Assembly (NCBI GenBank): GCA_022448645.1
Contig: JAKVBZ010000093.1
Coordinates: 1 to 18,585 of the forward strand
Direction of reading: 5' to 3'
DNA: 18,585 bases
Source: Pirellulaceae bacterium
GTDB taxonomy: Bacteria; Planctomycetota; Planctomycetia; Pirellulales; Pirellulaceae
Shown: positions 6,581 through 15,790 of the stretch, one piece after another
Layout: the number at the start of each line of letters is the position of its first letter
How positions within the stretch are numbered: the stretch's first letter is position 1
The notes under the pieces: generated by a model
The model's input: the letters and a program-made list of their open reading frames with translations, nothing else
What the model was told of the DNA's origin: nothing
The model's database searches: none
Translations under genes and position numbers: made by a program

Positions 6581-9136
6581 TCATTCGTACCCTAAGAACT
6601 TCAATACATCCGGTATGTCGTACTCATGCGCCAGATTACGACCATCGTTACTGACACCATCGCAATCGGGGTCATCGCCGCCCACAGTATAGTCAGCCGA
6701 ATACTTATCAAGCACGGGTAACAATTCGCGATGAAATGCGCTTTTGCCGGTGGAGCCTTCGTAAGTGTTGTTCATGAAACGCACACGAACTCCGTTATGA
6801 ATACCCACCAACACCAATTCGGCCCATTGAAACTGACTATGAAACGGCACGTTCATCGTATCGCCGTTCACTCCGAACGGTCCGCCGGAATACTCCTTCG
6901 AATCAAGCGGCATCCAAAGGGGTGAGTAAAACCCTGCCAGGTAAGCGGATCGCAGTTTACAATCGTGGAACATGAGAAAGTGGTAGAGCCGTTCTGTTCC
7001 ACCCGATAAACCGAACGCATCGACAGCATCGAAATGCGTCAAAAGCGCCTGATCAAGCATGCGTAGATTGCAAAGCGTTCGAAACAATCCGTTTTCCCTA
7101 TGGGGTCCCGGCGTATCGTCACTCTCACCCACATCATGGTCGTCGTAGGTAATCAACGGAACTCCACGCATAGCAATCTTGCCGAGGGCCGCGCCGGAAT
7201 AGCCGCCTCGGTCTTCCAGGCCAAATCCAAGACGCGAGGGATTATGACCGAAATGGCCGTTCACCTGAAACGAGACCGTCGGTTGCTTCGGGTCCACTTT
7301 GTCATAATTGGCAAAGTAGGCTACGATCGTGCGGGTGTCGTCAAAACGGTCAAGGGCACGGATGGTTATACGACGTAGCGGAACTTCGACCGCTTGATCG
7401 TTCCCGTCATAGTTCGACGGATAAATTAACGTGAAATGTTCGAAGTCGATGTCTTTGAGTTCAACAGGCGGCACACTATTGAGTACCACTCGACGATACC
7501 TGTCCCGCACGCGCTGAGTGAATTCTTCCAGGCTGGCATCCGGATATTGCACGGCCAGCAAATTCTGACGGACCGTTTGGTAAACGCCATTCGCAATGGC
7601 GCGGCGCGGAGCCAGCATCGCTTCGCCCTGTTTCAATGTATGAGACTCAGGGTCCCGGTCACGCTTATCACTGGGGGGGCCTTCGATGTCGAGAACTTCA
7701 CCACGCTTGATGGTCCGATCTAGCACCGCGTTGGACCAGTCAACTTCATCGCGCACCCAACTGGGACGAGGTGTCATCTTGATGCAAAAGGCGTGATCGC
7801 AGGGGATCTCCGGCTCGGAACCGGAATGGCCGCTTCCCTCGGGCACATGCACCCATAATCCATCCGGCGTTTGTTCCCATTTTAGTTCGCGACCGATTCC
7901 CAGCATGTGAATGGTGGTGTCGTCGGCAACGCGAAGCTTACGAAACAGAACTTTCCCCCGTTCCTCGGTGTGAACTTGATAAGCTGTCAGACTGCGGCCA
8001 AAGTCGGCGGTTCGCTTGCCACTGGGCCAATCAAACAGTGTTGCATACAACGAGTCGCCTTTGGTGGTGTATCGAACCGGTATCCCTGACGAAGTCGTAT
8101 CCTCCGGGCGACCATCGTACCACGGATGACTGTCGTAAATCGCCTCACCGTTAACCTCCAGCCATAATCCAATCTGGCGAAGGGTACGTTGTTGGAGTGC
8201 GTACACGTCGGGCGGACCGAGGTGAATGGTGAATTCGATGTTGCCACCTTTGGCTGTGGCATCGACCATCCATTCGACCAGATTATTCACGATGCCCGTC
8301 GAGTTGCCTTCTGGCGATCGAGTCCGCCAGCGGTACAGGGTTTCGTAGCGAACAAACGTTCCGTCCGAAATATTCGAGTGCGGAGGCGACATCTCTTTGC
8401 GGTACCAGTCACCGTGTTCAAGCCAACGTCCCCAGCTGCGACGTTTATAGGCCCCCATGGCATCTTCGATGCCCACGTCATCAGGACGCTCCGAATGATT
8501 ATAGTAGTAGGCTGCCAATTCTTGGCTGCGCAGTACTTCTGCCGGTGCACTCGTCTTATCACCGTCCAACCAAAGGGTAGCAGGTTGGTAGCGATCGATT
8601 AACTCATACGATGTTTCGTGAAAATACGTGTAGTTTTTTGGATTGAGGTAGTTACGGTAGATGCTGAACTTGAGGCCGCGCTGGCGCACCGCAGCAGCCA
8701 TTTCTGCAACGTAATCCTTGGTCGATCCCGGACCGGTTAACGTGGTAAACGGGCTACCTTCTATATCTGCGTACTTACTGGGCCAAGAAAGAAAAAACGA
8801 AAAAGCATCAACACCAAAGACCAGATACTTCGCACCTGCATCTTTTGCCAGTTGAGCCACAGCGTCGGGATCCCATGGAGTTACGTCCCAGGCGTCAAGA
8901 GCCTTGTAGCTGCCCAACCGGCCATATTTCGCCTTGTACTTGTTGTACTCGTCCTCGGTCGGGTGCAATGGATAGACAAACAGCCCAACCTTCGCATCCT
9001 TGAGCCATTGCGGTGTTTGATGCTGGTCTAGGGAGTACCACTCGGGAACGAATTCCTTGCCATGGGACCCTCCAGCCGTAACGGCAAAAAAGAAAAGCAA
9101 CCACATGAAACGTACCGGACAACTATTTCGTAACAT
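6581..9136 (-). CDS. Exported divergent GH29-like glycosidase fused to an alpha/beta-hydrolase domain
   Basis: An 851-residue protein. Residues 1-26 form a Sec signal (FMWLLFFFAVTAGGSHG). Residues 30-340 resemble a GH29 alpha-L-fucosidase barrel: WLKDAKVGLF (44-53), the nucleophile-type LWLDGD (Asp191), VDATAKGGNIEFTIHLGPPD (291-310) and NGEAIYDSHPW (329-339). The fucose-binding KHHDGF motif is replaced by DAFSFF (110-115), and the HWG after GLF is missing. Residues 350-460 look like the beta-sandwich that follows GH29 barrels. Residues 550-851 form an alpha/beta-hydrolase: GLSGG elbow (Ser711), a likely acid near Glu793 (TYEGS) and likely His837 (AHEYDIPDVLKFL). The open frame runs back to 9346, but the ATG at 9136 starts the signal peptide. 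A bifunctional deacylating glycosidase is inferred; fucose may not be the substrate. Confidence 0.75.
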   Translation of the reverse strand: MLRNSCPVRFMWLLFFFAVTAGGSHGKEFVPEWYSLDQHQTPQWLKDAKVGLFVYPLHPTEDEYNKYKAKYGRLGSYKALDAWDVTPWDPDAVAQLAKDAGAKYLVFGVDAFSFFLSWPSKYADIEGSPFTTLTGPGSTKDYVAEMAAAVRQRGLKFSIYRNYLNPKNYTYFHETSYELIDRYQPATLWLDGDKTSAPAEVLRSQELAAYYYNHSERPDDVGIEDAMGAYKRRSWGRWLEHGDWYRKEMSPPHSNISDGTFVRYETLYRWRTRSPEGNSTGIVNNLVEWMVDATAKGGNIEFTIHLGPPDVYALQQRTLRQIGLWLEVNGEAIYDSHPWYDGRPEDTTSSGIPVRYTTKGDSLYATLFDWPSGKRTADFGRSLTAYQVHTEERGKVLFRKLRVADDTTIHMLGIGRELKWEQTPDGLWVHVPEGSGHSGSEPEIPCDHAFCIKMTPRPSWVRDEVDWSNAVLDRTIKRGEVLDIEGPPSDKRDRDPESHTLKQGEAMLAPRRAIANGVYQTVRQNLLAVQYPDASLEEFTQRVRDRYRRVVLNSVPPVELKDIDFEHFTLIYPSNYDGNDQAVEVPLRRITIRALDRFDDTRTIVAYFANYDKVDPKQPTVSFQVNGHFGHNPSRLGFGLEDRGGYSGAALGKIAMRGVPLITYDDHDVGESDDTPGPHRENGLFRTLCNLRMLDQALLTHFDAVDAFGLSGGTERLYHFLMFHDCKLRSAYLAGFYSPLWMPLDSKEYSGGPFGVNGDTMNVPFHSQFQWAELVLVGIHNGVRVRFMNNTYEGSTGKSAFHRELLPVLDKYSADYTVGGDDPDCDGVSNDGRNLAHEYDIPDVLKFLGYE

Positions 9137-9466
9137 GGTGAACTCATCCGTTGCAAAAGGTTCGAACAGACAGAAGCAAAACGACAGCAGGCACGTGACG
9201 CCAATTGTAACAACTTGCCTCGTTCTACATTGAAAATCTTCTTTTGTGTGGGAGCGACATCGCTTCCGCAGCTGGGGTATCCGGCTCGAGTCGAGGCCAA
9301 TGCGTTGGCGGAAATACTCATTACGACTACGACGAACTTCCACCACCGTCGTTAATCAACGTACCGCAAGGACCCTCACAAGTCCACTCTTGGGACACAA
9401 ATGCCATGCAGAACAAAGCACGAGTCAGCCAGAAACCTCGTGCACCATTTAAGGAACTCACAACAC
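9137..9466. other. Spacer upstream of the GH29-like gene
   Basis: A 330-bp gap between the stop of the SGNH gene and the start of the GH29-like gene, both on the minus strand. The GH29 frame stays open to 9346, but that extension is basic and Cys-rich and precedes an obvious signal peptide, so it is not called coding. No promoter, hairpin or RNA was recognised. The length suggests separate transcription of the two genes rather than tight coupling. Confidence 0.4.
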
Positions 9467-11293
9467 TTAGCGTATGTCCACCGCTTCAAAAAACATCTCC
9501 TTGGTCCTCTCGCTTAAGACTCCCAGCACATCTGTCCCCTGGGGTATTCGAGACGAGAAAGAGAAACGACTATCAGGCAACCCGTCGGCGAATTCATACC
9601 AAAGTATCTCGTCGCTTACGCCGTCTGACCACGGCAATGGCATACCTACGAAAGAAGGCTGAGGAGCCTCAAGCTGAACCAGTTCTGCCAGTTTGTCCCT
9701 GCCCCACGTTAACTTGAGCCAATGAGGATTTTCACTAGCCTCCGACCGAGCACGTCGAACCACCCCGGTAGCTTCCGCACCATATTCCGGCACGATCACG
9801 CGATCGAATGGTTGGTCAATGGTTTGCAGTGGTTCTGAACCGATCCGCCCCACCTGGATTGGCCCGTTTGCAGTATGTTGAGCGACGAAATACCGCTGAC
9901 CGTCAGCCGCAGTGGTTACACGAATGTCACCAGACGACGTGAATAACAGGTCCAGCTTTCTTGTATCGGGTCCGTGGTCTCGGGTGACCAGCGCGATCGC
10001 GTCTTCACCCTCGACAACTTCACCGCCCGTACCTGGCGACTTCTTTATATGGCGGCAGAGCACATACGGCCATGGTTCTCGCTGGTCGTAGGCGTCGTAC
10101 AAAATTCCTCCAGGTCGATAGTTGGCATGTGCCACTTCGCTGGGGCGCACGAACAATGGCCGAGTATGCTGCAGCCAGACGTCAGGTAATTGCAGTTGCC
10201 TCAGCTGTTCTTTGTCGGCTGAGTCAGGCAAATCCTCTGGCCGGATGGACAACATAAAGATGCCTACCCTCCAGCCAAACAAAATACAGATCCGCCCTTC
10301 ACGCTCCAACAACATGGCCGAGGTTAGCGTACGATCCATATGATCAAAGACCGAGGTGTCGGGTGGGCCGACCAACGTAAGGTGCTGGAAATCTTTCCAT
10401 TGCGGCCGCTTCTTACGAGACCACGAGAATACCAGATCCCGTGATTGTTGCCCCACAGACCGCCCACTGACCGTACACCAAAGTCCATTTTGGGCGCAAA
10501 GCACCTGCTTGCCTTCCGGTCCTGGAAGCAATTGAGGTTGTGCGTCGCCCCTCGGTTGTCTGGCAGGTGTGGCTATCTCAATGGATAGATGACCTACCGC
10601 ATCAGGCCATAAGGTTTTCAGGATGCTGTGAGCCAACAAGCGATGACCGGCATGATTGGGATGAATCCAATCGTTCAGGCGCCCTATCAGTTGCTCCTCG
10701 GAGAGACGCTGCCAGTCAGCAAAACAATCGACAACGGGGGTATCCGTACGGTGCCCCACATCCAGAATCCTCGACCTGTACTGTGGCAAGTATTCTCGGC
10801 GGCGCCCGTCAACACTGTCGTAAATGATTGTGTTCTGTGTACAGAGTACGGGTATCGCACCGATGCCACGAGTCATATCGATAAGCCGAACCAGATTCTG
10901 GTCAAACGACTCCAGCCCCTTCGATCTCGCACCACAATCGTTCATGCCGAACATGATGAAGACAACGTCTGGCTGATGTTCCAAGACATAGCGTTGGAAC
11001 CGGGTTTTCTGCAAGCCACGACCCGTGCTCCCCATATTTCCGGCATGGACGATTTTGATATCTGCGTTGGAATAGGTTTTGCGCAGCGCGTCGACCGTAA
11101 ACGTGATATAGTTTTGCTCATAGTCGGTATGATAACACGGCCAGGTAATGCTATCACCAAACGTGGCTATGGTCACGGGCTGACCCGACTCTAGCTTTTG
11201 TGTAATCGCGTCGAGCCAACCGGAAGCCTTGGCCGGGATGGCCGTCAGAATCAGGATGAAGATCAGCTGCAGGATGGTCGTTCGGTTGAGCAT
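9467..11293 (-). CDS. Exported SGNH/GDSL hydrolase with large C-terminal beta-rich region
   Basis: A 608-residue protein with a Sec signal at 1-24 (ILQLIFILILTAIPAKA). An SGNH esterase domain fills about 25-230: block I FGDSIT with nucleophile Ser48, block II AGNMGSTGRG (84-93), block III GMND with Asn118, and block V DWIHPNHAGH with Asp208 and His211. Such enzymes deacetylate polysaccharides or act as carbohydrate esterases in the periplasm or outside the cell. Residues ~240-608 form an unrecognised beta-rich region with Trp- and Gly-containing repeats (LVFSWSRKK, LLFTSSGDIRVTT). It resembles sialidase/BNR-type propellers but lacks a clear SxDxGxTW box. Start at the ATG at 11293, where the signal peptide begins; Shine-Dalgarno is weak. 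Its position next to the GH29-esterase fusion suggests work on the same acylated glycan. Confidence 0.82.
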   Translation of the reverse strand: MLNRTTILQLIFILILTAIPAKASGWLDAITQKLESGQPVTIATFGDSITWPCYHTDYEQNYITFTVDALRKTYSNADIKIVHAGNMGSTGRGLQKTRFQRYVLEHQPDVVFIMFGMNDCGARSKGLESFDQNLVRLIDMTRGIGAIPVLCTQNTIIYDSVDGRRREYLPQYRSRILDVGHRTDTPVVDCFADWQRLSEEQLIGRLNDWIHPNHAGHRLLAHSILKTLWPDAVGHLSIEIATPARQPRGDAQPQLLPGPEGKQVLCAQNGLWCTVSGRSVGQQSRDLVFSWSRKKRPQWKDFQHLTLVGPPDTSVFDHMDRTLTSAMLLEREGRICILFGWRVGIFMLSIRPEDLPDSADKEQLRQLQLPDVWLQHTRPLFVRPSEVAHANYRPGGILYDAYDQREPWPYVLCRHIKKSPGTGGEVVEGEDAIALVTRDHGPDTRKLDLLFTSSGDIRVTTAADGQRYFVAQHTANGPIQVGRIGSEPLQTIDQPFDRVIVPEYGAEATGVVRRARSEASENPHWLKLTWGRDKLAELVQLEAPQPSFVGMPLPWSDGVSDEILWYEFADGLPDSRFSFSSRIPQGTDVLGVLSERTKEMFFEAVDIR

Positions 11294-12177
11294 GTGAACA
11301 CGTAAGATACACGGTTGTAAGTTGAGATTTTGTTGTTACCACCAGATCACAACAGACGTCATAAGGTTGCTACACGCTAATTCTTCAACACTTTCAACCA
11401 TGAGGTCAATAGTGTGGTACAGGACAACCAGGAACCTTACACGAAAAAACCGGTTGTTTATGACAGTAAAGCATGCGGCATTTTAACTAAAAAGAATCCG
11501 CGTCAAATATCATTGGTGACATTGCGAACTCGAAAAACATTGAGGCCCGACACCCATTGCCAATCAGCAGCTGAACGGTTCATACCGCTTACCTCATTGG
11601 CCATAATGAACAACGATCACCTTGCAGTAGGCGTCAACAACGGTGTGAATGGTCAATTTCTCGTCCGTGAAGAAACAGGCATTGGGAATGATGACAGCCT
11701 GAACCGGCAGCTAGGACTCCCGGCGCAGCACTGTTCTTGGTCCGATCACCACGATTACCGTCAAGGCTTGAGCAGAGGCACCCCAAACAGAAGGCGGACC
11801 TTTTTTGGGCCTCGCCGTCAACACAACGATTCGAGAGCGGAACCCTCGGCCGTTAAATAAATGCCACAATAGTCGTTGGCGACGAGAATGGTTGTTGGCT
11901 ATCATAAACAATTGCCAGGATGGTTTTCAGCGATCCATCGTTCTCCCAACGACACACGGTCGGGAAAACAAAAAGATGATATCGCCATCCTTGCAGGCCA
12001 GGCATTTAAGTCGCCTGGGCCAGATTTAAAGCGTTGATCATTGCCGCCACAGCACAAATGTCTCGATTGACATTTCCTCAGATGGGAAAAGGTGAAGTTA
12101 AAGTGATTCGTATTGAGCTGGATTTCACAACGAATGGTGTTGGTGGCTACTCGGCGAATTTGACCAATAGCAATTCC
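11294..12177. other. Long divergent spacer with a possible decayed minus-strand frame
   Basis: An 884-bp gap between the divergent SGNH and TIM-barrel/TolB genes, with no intact gene that I trust. A plus-strand frame at 11414-11860 gives a compositionally odd product with no motif. On the minus strand one frame runs from 11911 to 11594 with a single internal TAG (11711-11713). Its distal part reads LTIHTVVDAYCKVIVVHYGQ, faintly like the C-terminal beta-sandwich of GH32 enzymes. This may be an eroded gene. The TIM-barrel frame is also open upstream to 12034, but that stretch precedes its signal peptide. Promoters for both flanking genes should lie here; none is clear. Confidence 0.35.
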
Positions 12178-15100
12178 ATGACAAGAATCGTTGCGGCCAT
12201 ACTACCACTTATATGGCTGTTTCCCTACGTTGCCGCACTGGGAGACGATCTCCCTATTCTCGGCCGTCACGAAAAGATTCGTATGGCTTGGGGCCAATAC
12301 GGACACTTCGAGCAAGCAGGCGTCAGCCATGAAGAACTGGTGCAAAATCTGAAGGCTGTGGGATTCAATGTACTGGTGGGCCACACCGATCGGGACGGCA
12401 ACAAACTAGGCAAGCTGGCACACCAGCACGGCATCCGTTATTACGCAGGCGTCTACACGGCAACATCTTACTGGCGCGGTAAAGAGTGGAAAATCCGCCT
12501 GGCGGTGGACCAACAAGGTCTCACCTGCCCAGACCATTGGGCACGTAAAGATGCTGGCAATTTTGGTAACGACAAGCCTGCATACGTGAGCTGTCCACTC
12601 GATCGCAAGCTGTGGGAAAAACTGTTCGCTCCCCACCTGCCGGCAATCCGCGAAGGCTGGTTAGACGGGATTCATCTTGATGTCGAAGCCTACGACGCGT
12701 ACTCGTTTGACTGGCCCGGTGCTGGACTTTGTTACTGCGATGATTGTTTCGGCAAGTATGTCGAGCTGAAGCAACCGGGAACCGTCGTTCCACCAGAAGA
12801 ACGCTACGTTTGGTTGACGGAGCACGCTCTGCTGGAGGAGTACTTGTTGGGCTTACAACAACGTCTCACCAAGCTCATCCGGGACATCGCCACAGAAATT
12901 CGTCAGATACATCCTACTTTCGGTTTCTCTTGCTATCCGGACTGGATTCCCGACCAACCTACCACCAGTTGGCGCATGCAGGCCATTGCGCTCGGGCTGC
13001 ACCATCCCGACGCCCCTTTCATCGTGGTCAACTCCACACCCTATTGGGAAAACCACAATCGTCCCTGGTGGGATTCGCCTCACGAGGCCTACAAGGCGAT
13101 GGGACTCAAGCACATTTTGGGATCCTGGGACGGCGGCTTGATGGGACATCATCCTGAACTTCAGGTGGGCGCAGCCCAAGCCATGGCAGAATTGGCGATG
13201 GCTTCGGACGGTTATTGGCGTTGGAGTGAGCGTCAGTTCACGGCCGATGACTGGCATAGTCTTGCGTCAGCACATCAACAGGTTCGCCAGTTGGAAACGC
13301 AACTGGGAACTTTTTTGTTTGAGGGGAAGCGAGTCCCTCATTTTGCCACACTTGTCGAACAAAAGGGAAATCCTCAGGCAGATCGGACACTCGTGGCGCG
13401 GACCTGGGAGCACGACGGGAAATACCTGACTCGCGTGTGCAACACCGACGCCGATCAGCCAATGACTGTCCGAGTGCGTTTTAGTCAGATCGACGGAGAC
13501 GGCCAGTGGCGTCTTCAAGACCCCATCCACCATGTGCGTTACGACCAATACGACGGAAGCAAACAGTGGGACACCGAGGCATTGGAAAGCGGCATCGTGA
13601 TTGCCTTGGAGGGACGTCACGATTTGTATTTATTGCTCGAACCCGACGACACGTTTGTTAAGGAAGGGAATTCAGATGATGAGCGTTTTCAGTCTGTCCG
13701 CTCATTAGAAGTGCGACCACATCGCTCACGTCCGGCGGCACCGCCACCGGTTCCGGTCACGCTGCGACGCCTCATGGCTGACGACTTCCATAGCGACCTG
13801 CAACATTGGGACACGAGTCGGGTGGATCCTGCCCGCGATGGACATCGTGTGGAAATCAACCAACAGGGCCAGCTAACGATTGACTGCGGACCGGATCAGG
13901 GAAATGGGCGAGGCTTCTTGTTGACTCGCAAAAAGATACCTTCCAGCCGTGAACTGGCGACTCAGGCCAGCGCCGGCGACATCCTATTGCGGATCGAATA
14001 CGACGTCATTTCTGCCAGCAAGAAGACTTCAGGAGGGTTATTGGTCGGTGTGCAATTGGACGGTGACGACGCGGGTGGCACTCACATCCTGGACACGCTG
14101 GCCACCACCAGCAGTGGGTGGAAGGTACCTTGGTCCACGTGGCCACCTGGCGTTCCTTACTTTAATTCAACGCGTGCCGCAATCGGAACGGGTTTGAGTT
14201 ACATCACGACTTACGGTCACGCCCCCAATGGTCGCATTCGTGTCGAATGGCTGGCGGGCATTGGAGAGACGTGCACCACGTTACGGGTCTTTGTCAATGG
14301 CAAGCTGGACGGCACGATCGTCGATCCCACAGGGAAACGTCTCGAGTTCGCAGCAGGGCCAGTAGGCTTTTGGTTGCTCCAAGAACGCGATGTAGTGATC
14401 GATAACTTTAGTGTGTGGTGTCTCGAACAAAGTTCTGCCGATACGGACGAGACTCCACAAAAGACAGGCATCGTAACGTCGAGCGCCGTGGGCGACGACA
14501 GCCTGCAACACGCGACCGCATCCGACGTCGTGTTCACTTCGACGGTCTACGGCGACCAGGTGGGTTTGTACGGACAGAACCTATTTCAAACGGTTCACAC
14601 CTCTCTGTCTCTGGCCAACGTCTCGGAAGGCACCTCGCGCCCGTTGTTTAAAATACCTGGGTATTGTAGAGATCCGGTTTTCTCTCCAGACCGTGAAACC
14701 ATAGCTGCAGCGGTGTGGGTCAACGGGCGAGGACAGATTTACCTGATTGACACGAGAACCGGCCGCGGATGGAACGTAAGTCATAATCCATACTGTGACC
14801 GTTCACCGGTTTTCTCTTCCGATGGCCAGAGAATCGCTTTCGTCTCGGATCGCAATGGGTCCTGGGACGTATTCGTGATGGAAGTAGACGGCAGTGAACC
14901 CAGACCATTGACCACTTCACCTGCCAATGATCTAGCACCGACATTTTCGCCTGACGGCCAACACATTGCACTGATCTCGGATCGAGCCGGCGACTACGAT
15001 GTGTTTATCGTCCCTGTAGACGGAGGTCCGCTACGACGTCTGGCACCACAGAGCGGGAGTAATGAATACGATCCTGTCTGGTCTCCTGACGGCTCTTGGA

Positions 15101-15708
15101 TTGCATGGACCGCGCAGAGTCGTCAACTGCGGCGGATTGTCGTCGCCCGTCCAGACGGGAGTGGACGTCGATCGTTGCCCCAAGGCGTCGACGGAGAACT
15201 GGGTTTTGACCACGGTGCCCCGACCGATGTGTCGTGTTTGGTCGCGTCCCCCGACGGCACCAAGTTGGCTGGCGCGTTCACGGACTATTACACGGCGGGA
15301 GTATTCGTACTAGACGTCGCGACTGGCCGCATTACAAAGTTAGTCAATGAGCCACCGCAGACGCCTTACGCTGCCGACTGGTACGGCACAGGAACCGGTA
15401 GTCCTCGCTGGATCTTACAGATTTTTAGCGGAGTCGATATTGCGCCGGACAACCGATCCATCGTGTTTTGTTCGAATCACCGACAAGGTGCCGCCGAGTT
15501 TGCCGCCAACGGCTGGCAACCAATACGGCGCAGCTTTGCATTGTATGCCATGCCGCTTCCCAAACAGGACGCAACAAACAAGAAACCAACCGAATTCATC
15601 AACCTTTATTTGCCGCCCGAAGAATCGAAGGTCGGCAGAACAGATGCGAACCAAGGAACTATGTTGCCGAATACCGCGACATCCTGGCCGGCGCAGGTAA
15701 GTTGGTGA
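12178..15708 (+). CDS. Exported TIM-barrel glycosidase-like protein with concanavalin-like domain and TolB-type propeller
   Basis: A 1,176-residue protein. Residues 1-21 are a Sec signal (IVAAILPLIWLFPYVAALG). Residues ~30-370 resemble a putative glycoside-hydrolase TIM barrel: acidic strand end GIHLDVEAYD (164-173) with Asp168 and Glu170 as candidate catalytic residues, then CYCDDC (185-190), a CxCxxC cluster seen in several uncharacterised glycosidase-like families. Residues 380-490 look like the trailing beta-domain. Residues 530-750 look like a DUF1080/LamG-type concanavalin fold (DDFHSDLQHW through VVIDNFSVW). Residues 830-1100 hold TolB/PD40 propeller blades (SPVFSSDGQRIAFVSDR, APTFSPDGQHIALISDR, DPVWSPDGSWIAWTA). 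The frame opens at a TTG at 12034, but the ATG at 12178 begins the signal peptide. Glycan binding and hydrolysis outside the cytoplasm are inferred. The last ~30 residues are low in family likeness. Confidence 0.78.
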   Translation: MTRIVAAILPLIWLFPYVAALGDDLPILGRHEKIRMAWGQYGHFEQAGVSHEELVQNLKAVGFNVLVGHTDRDGNKLGKLAHQHGIRYYAGVYTATSYWRGKEWKIRLAVDQQGLTCPDHWARKDAGNFGNDKPAYVSCPLDRKLWEKLFAPHLPAIREGWLDGIHLDVEAYDAYSFDWPGAGLCYCDDCFGKYVELKQPGTVVPPEERYVWLTEHALLEEYLLGLQQRLTKLIRDIATEIRQIHPTFGFSCYPDWIPDQPTTSWRMQAIALGLHHPDAPFIVVNSTPYWENHNRPWWDSPHEAYKAMGLKHILGSWDGGLMGHHPELQVGAAQAMAELAMASDGYWRWSERQFTADDWHSLASAHQQVRQLETQLGTFLFEGKRVPHFATLVEQKGNPQADRTLVARTWEHDGKYLTRVCNTDADQPMTVRVRFSQIDGDGQWRLQDPIHHVRYDQYDGSKQWDTEALESGIVIALEGRHDLYLLLEPDDTFVKEGNSDDERFQSVRSLEVRPHRSRPAAPPPVPVTLRRLMADDFHSDLQHWDTSRVDPARDGHRVEINQQGQLTIDCGPDQGNGRGFLLTRKKIPSSRELATQASAGDILLRIEYDVISASKKTSGGLLVGVQLDGDDAGGTHILDTLATTSSGWKVPWSTWPPGVPYFNSTRAAIGTGLSYITTYGHAPNGRIRVEWLAGIGETCTTLRVFVNGKLDGTIVDPTGKRLEFAAGPVGFWLLQERDVVIDNFSVWCLEQSSADTDETPQKTGIVTSSAVGDDSLQHATASDVVFTSTVYGDQVGLYGQNLFQTVHTSLSLANVSEGTSRPLFKIPGYCRDPVFSPDRETIAAAVWVNGRGQIYLIDTRTGRGWNVSHNPYCDRSPVFSSDGQRIAFVSDRNGSWDVFVMEVDGSEPRPLTTSPANDLAPTFSPDGQHIALISDRAGDYDVFIVPVDGGPLRRLAPQSGSNEYDPVWSPDGSWIAWTAQSRQLRRIVVARPDGSGRRSLPQGVDGELGFDHGAPTDVSCLVASPDGTKLAGAFTDYYTAGVFVLDVATGRITKLVNEPPQTPYAADWYGTGTGSPRWILQIFSGVDIAPDNRSIVFCSNHRQGAAEFAANGWQPIRRSFALYAMPLPKQDATNKKPTEFINLYLPPEESKVGRTDANQGTMLPNTATSWPAQVSW

Positions 15709-15790
15709 TGGCCAGGTCGCACGTCGTCTCATGCCCTGGGGCCGACATCAGAAACCAGGTTGCTAGACCCTGGAGATGAAACTTTGCCAC

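Noticed and set aside
9137..9346. 70-residue N-terminal extension of the GH29-like protein, with a second hydrophobic stretch
   Set aside because: The extension is Arg- and Cys-rich, and a complete Sec signal begins at the ATG at 9136. A second signal-like segment upstream is more likely a chance reading of the leader.
11414..11860. Plus-strand open frame of 148 codons in the long spacer
   Set aside because: The product is polar, without secondary-structure pattern, motif or Shine-Dalgarno, and its start lies inside the SGNH promoter region. It looks like a chance frame.
12034..12177. N-terminal extension of the TIM-barrel/TolB protein
   Set aside because: It starts from TTG and would bury an obvious signal peptide 48 residues inside the protein; the ATG at 12178 is the better start.
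15468..15779. Alternative plus-strand frame near the end of the TIM-barrel/TolB gene, suggesting a frameshift
   Set aside because: The segment AEYRDILAGAGKLVMA looks protein-like, but the TolB frame continues with plausible codons to its own stop and no homologue comparison is possible here.
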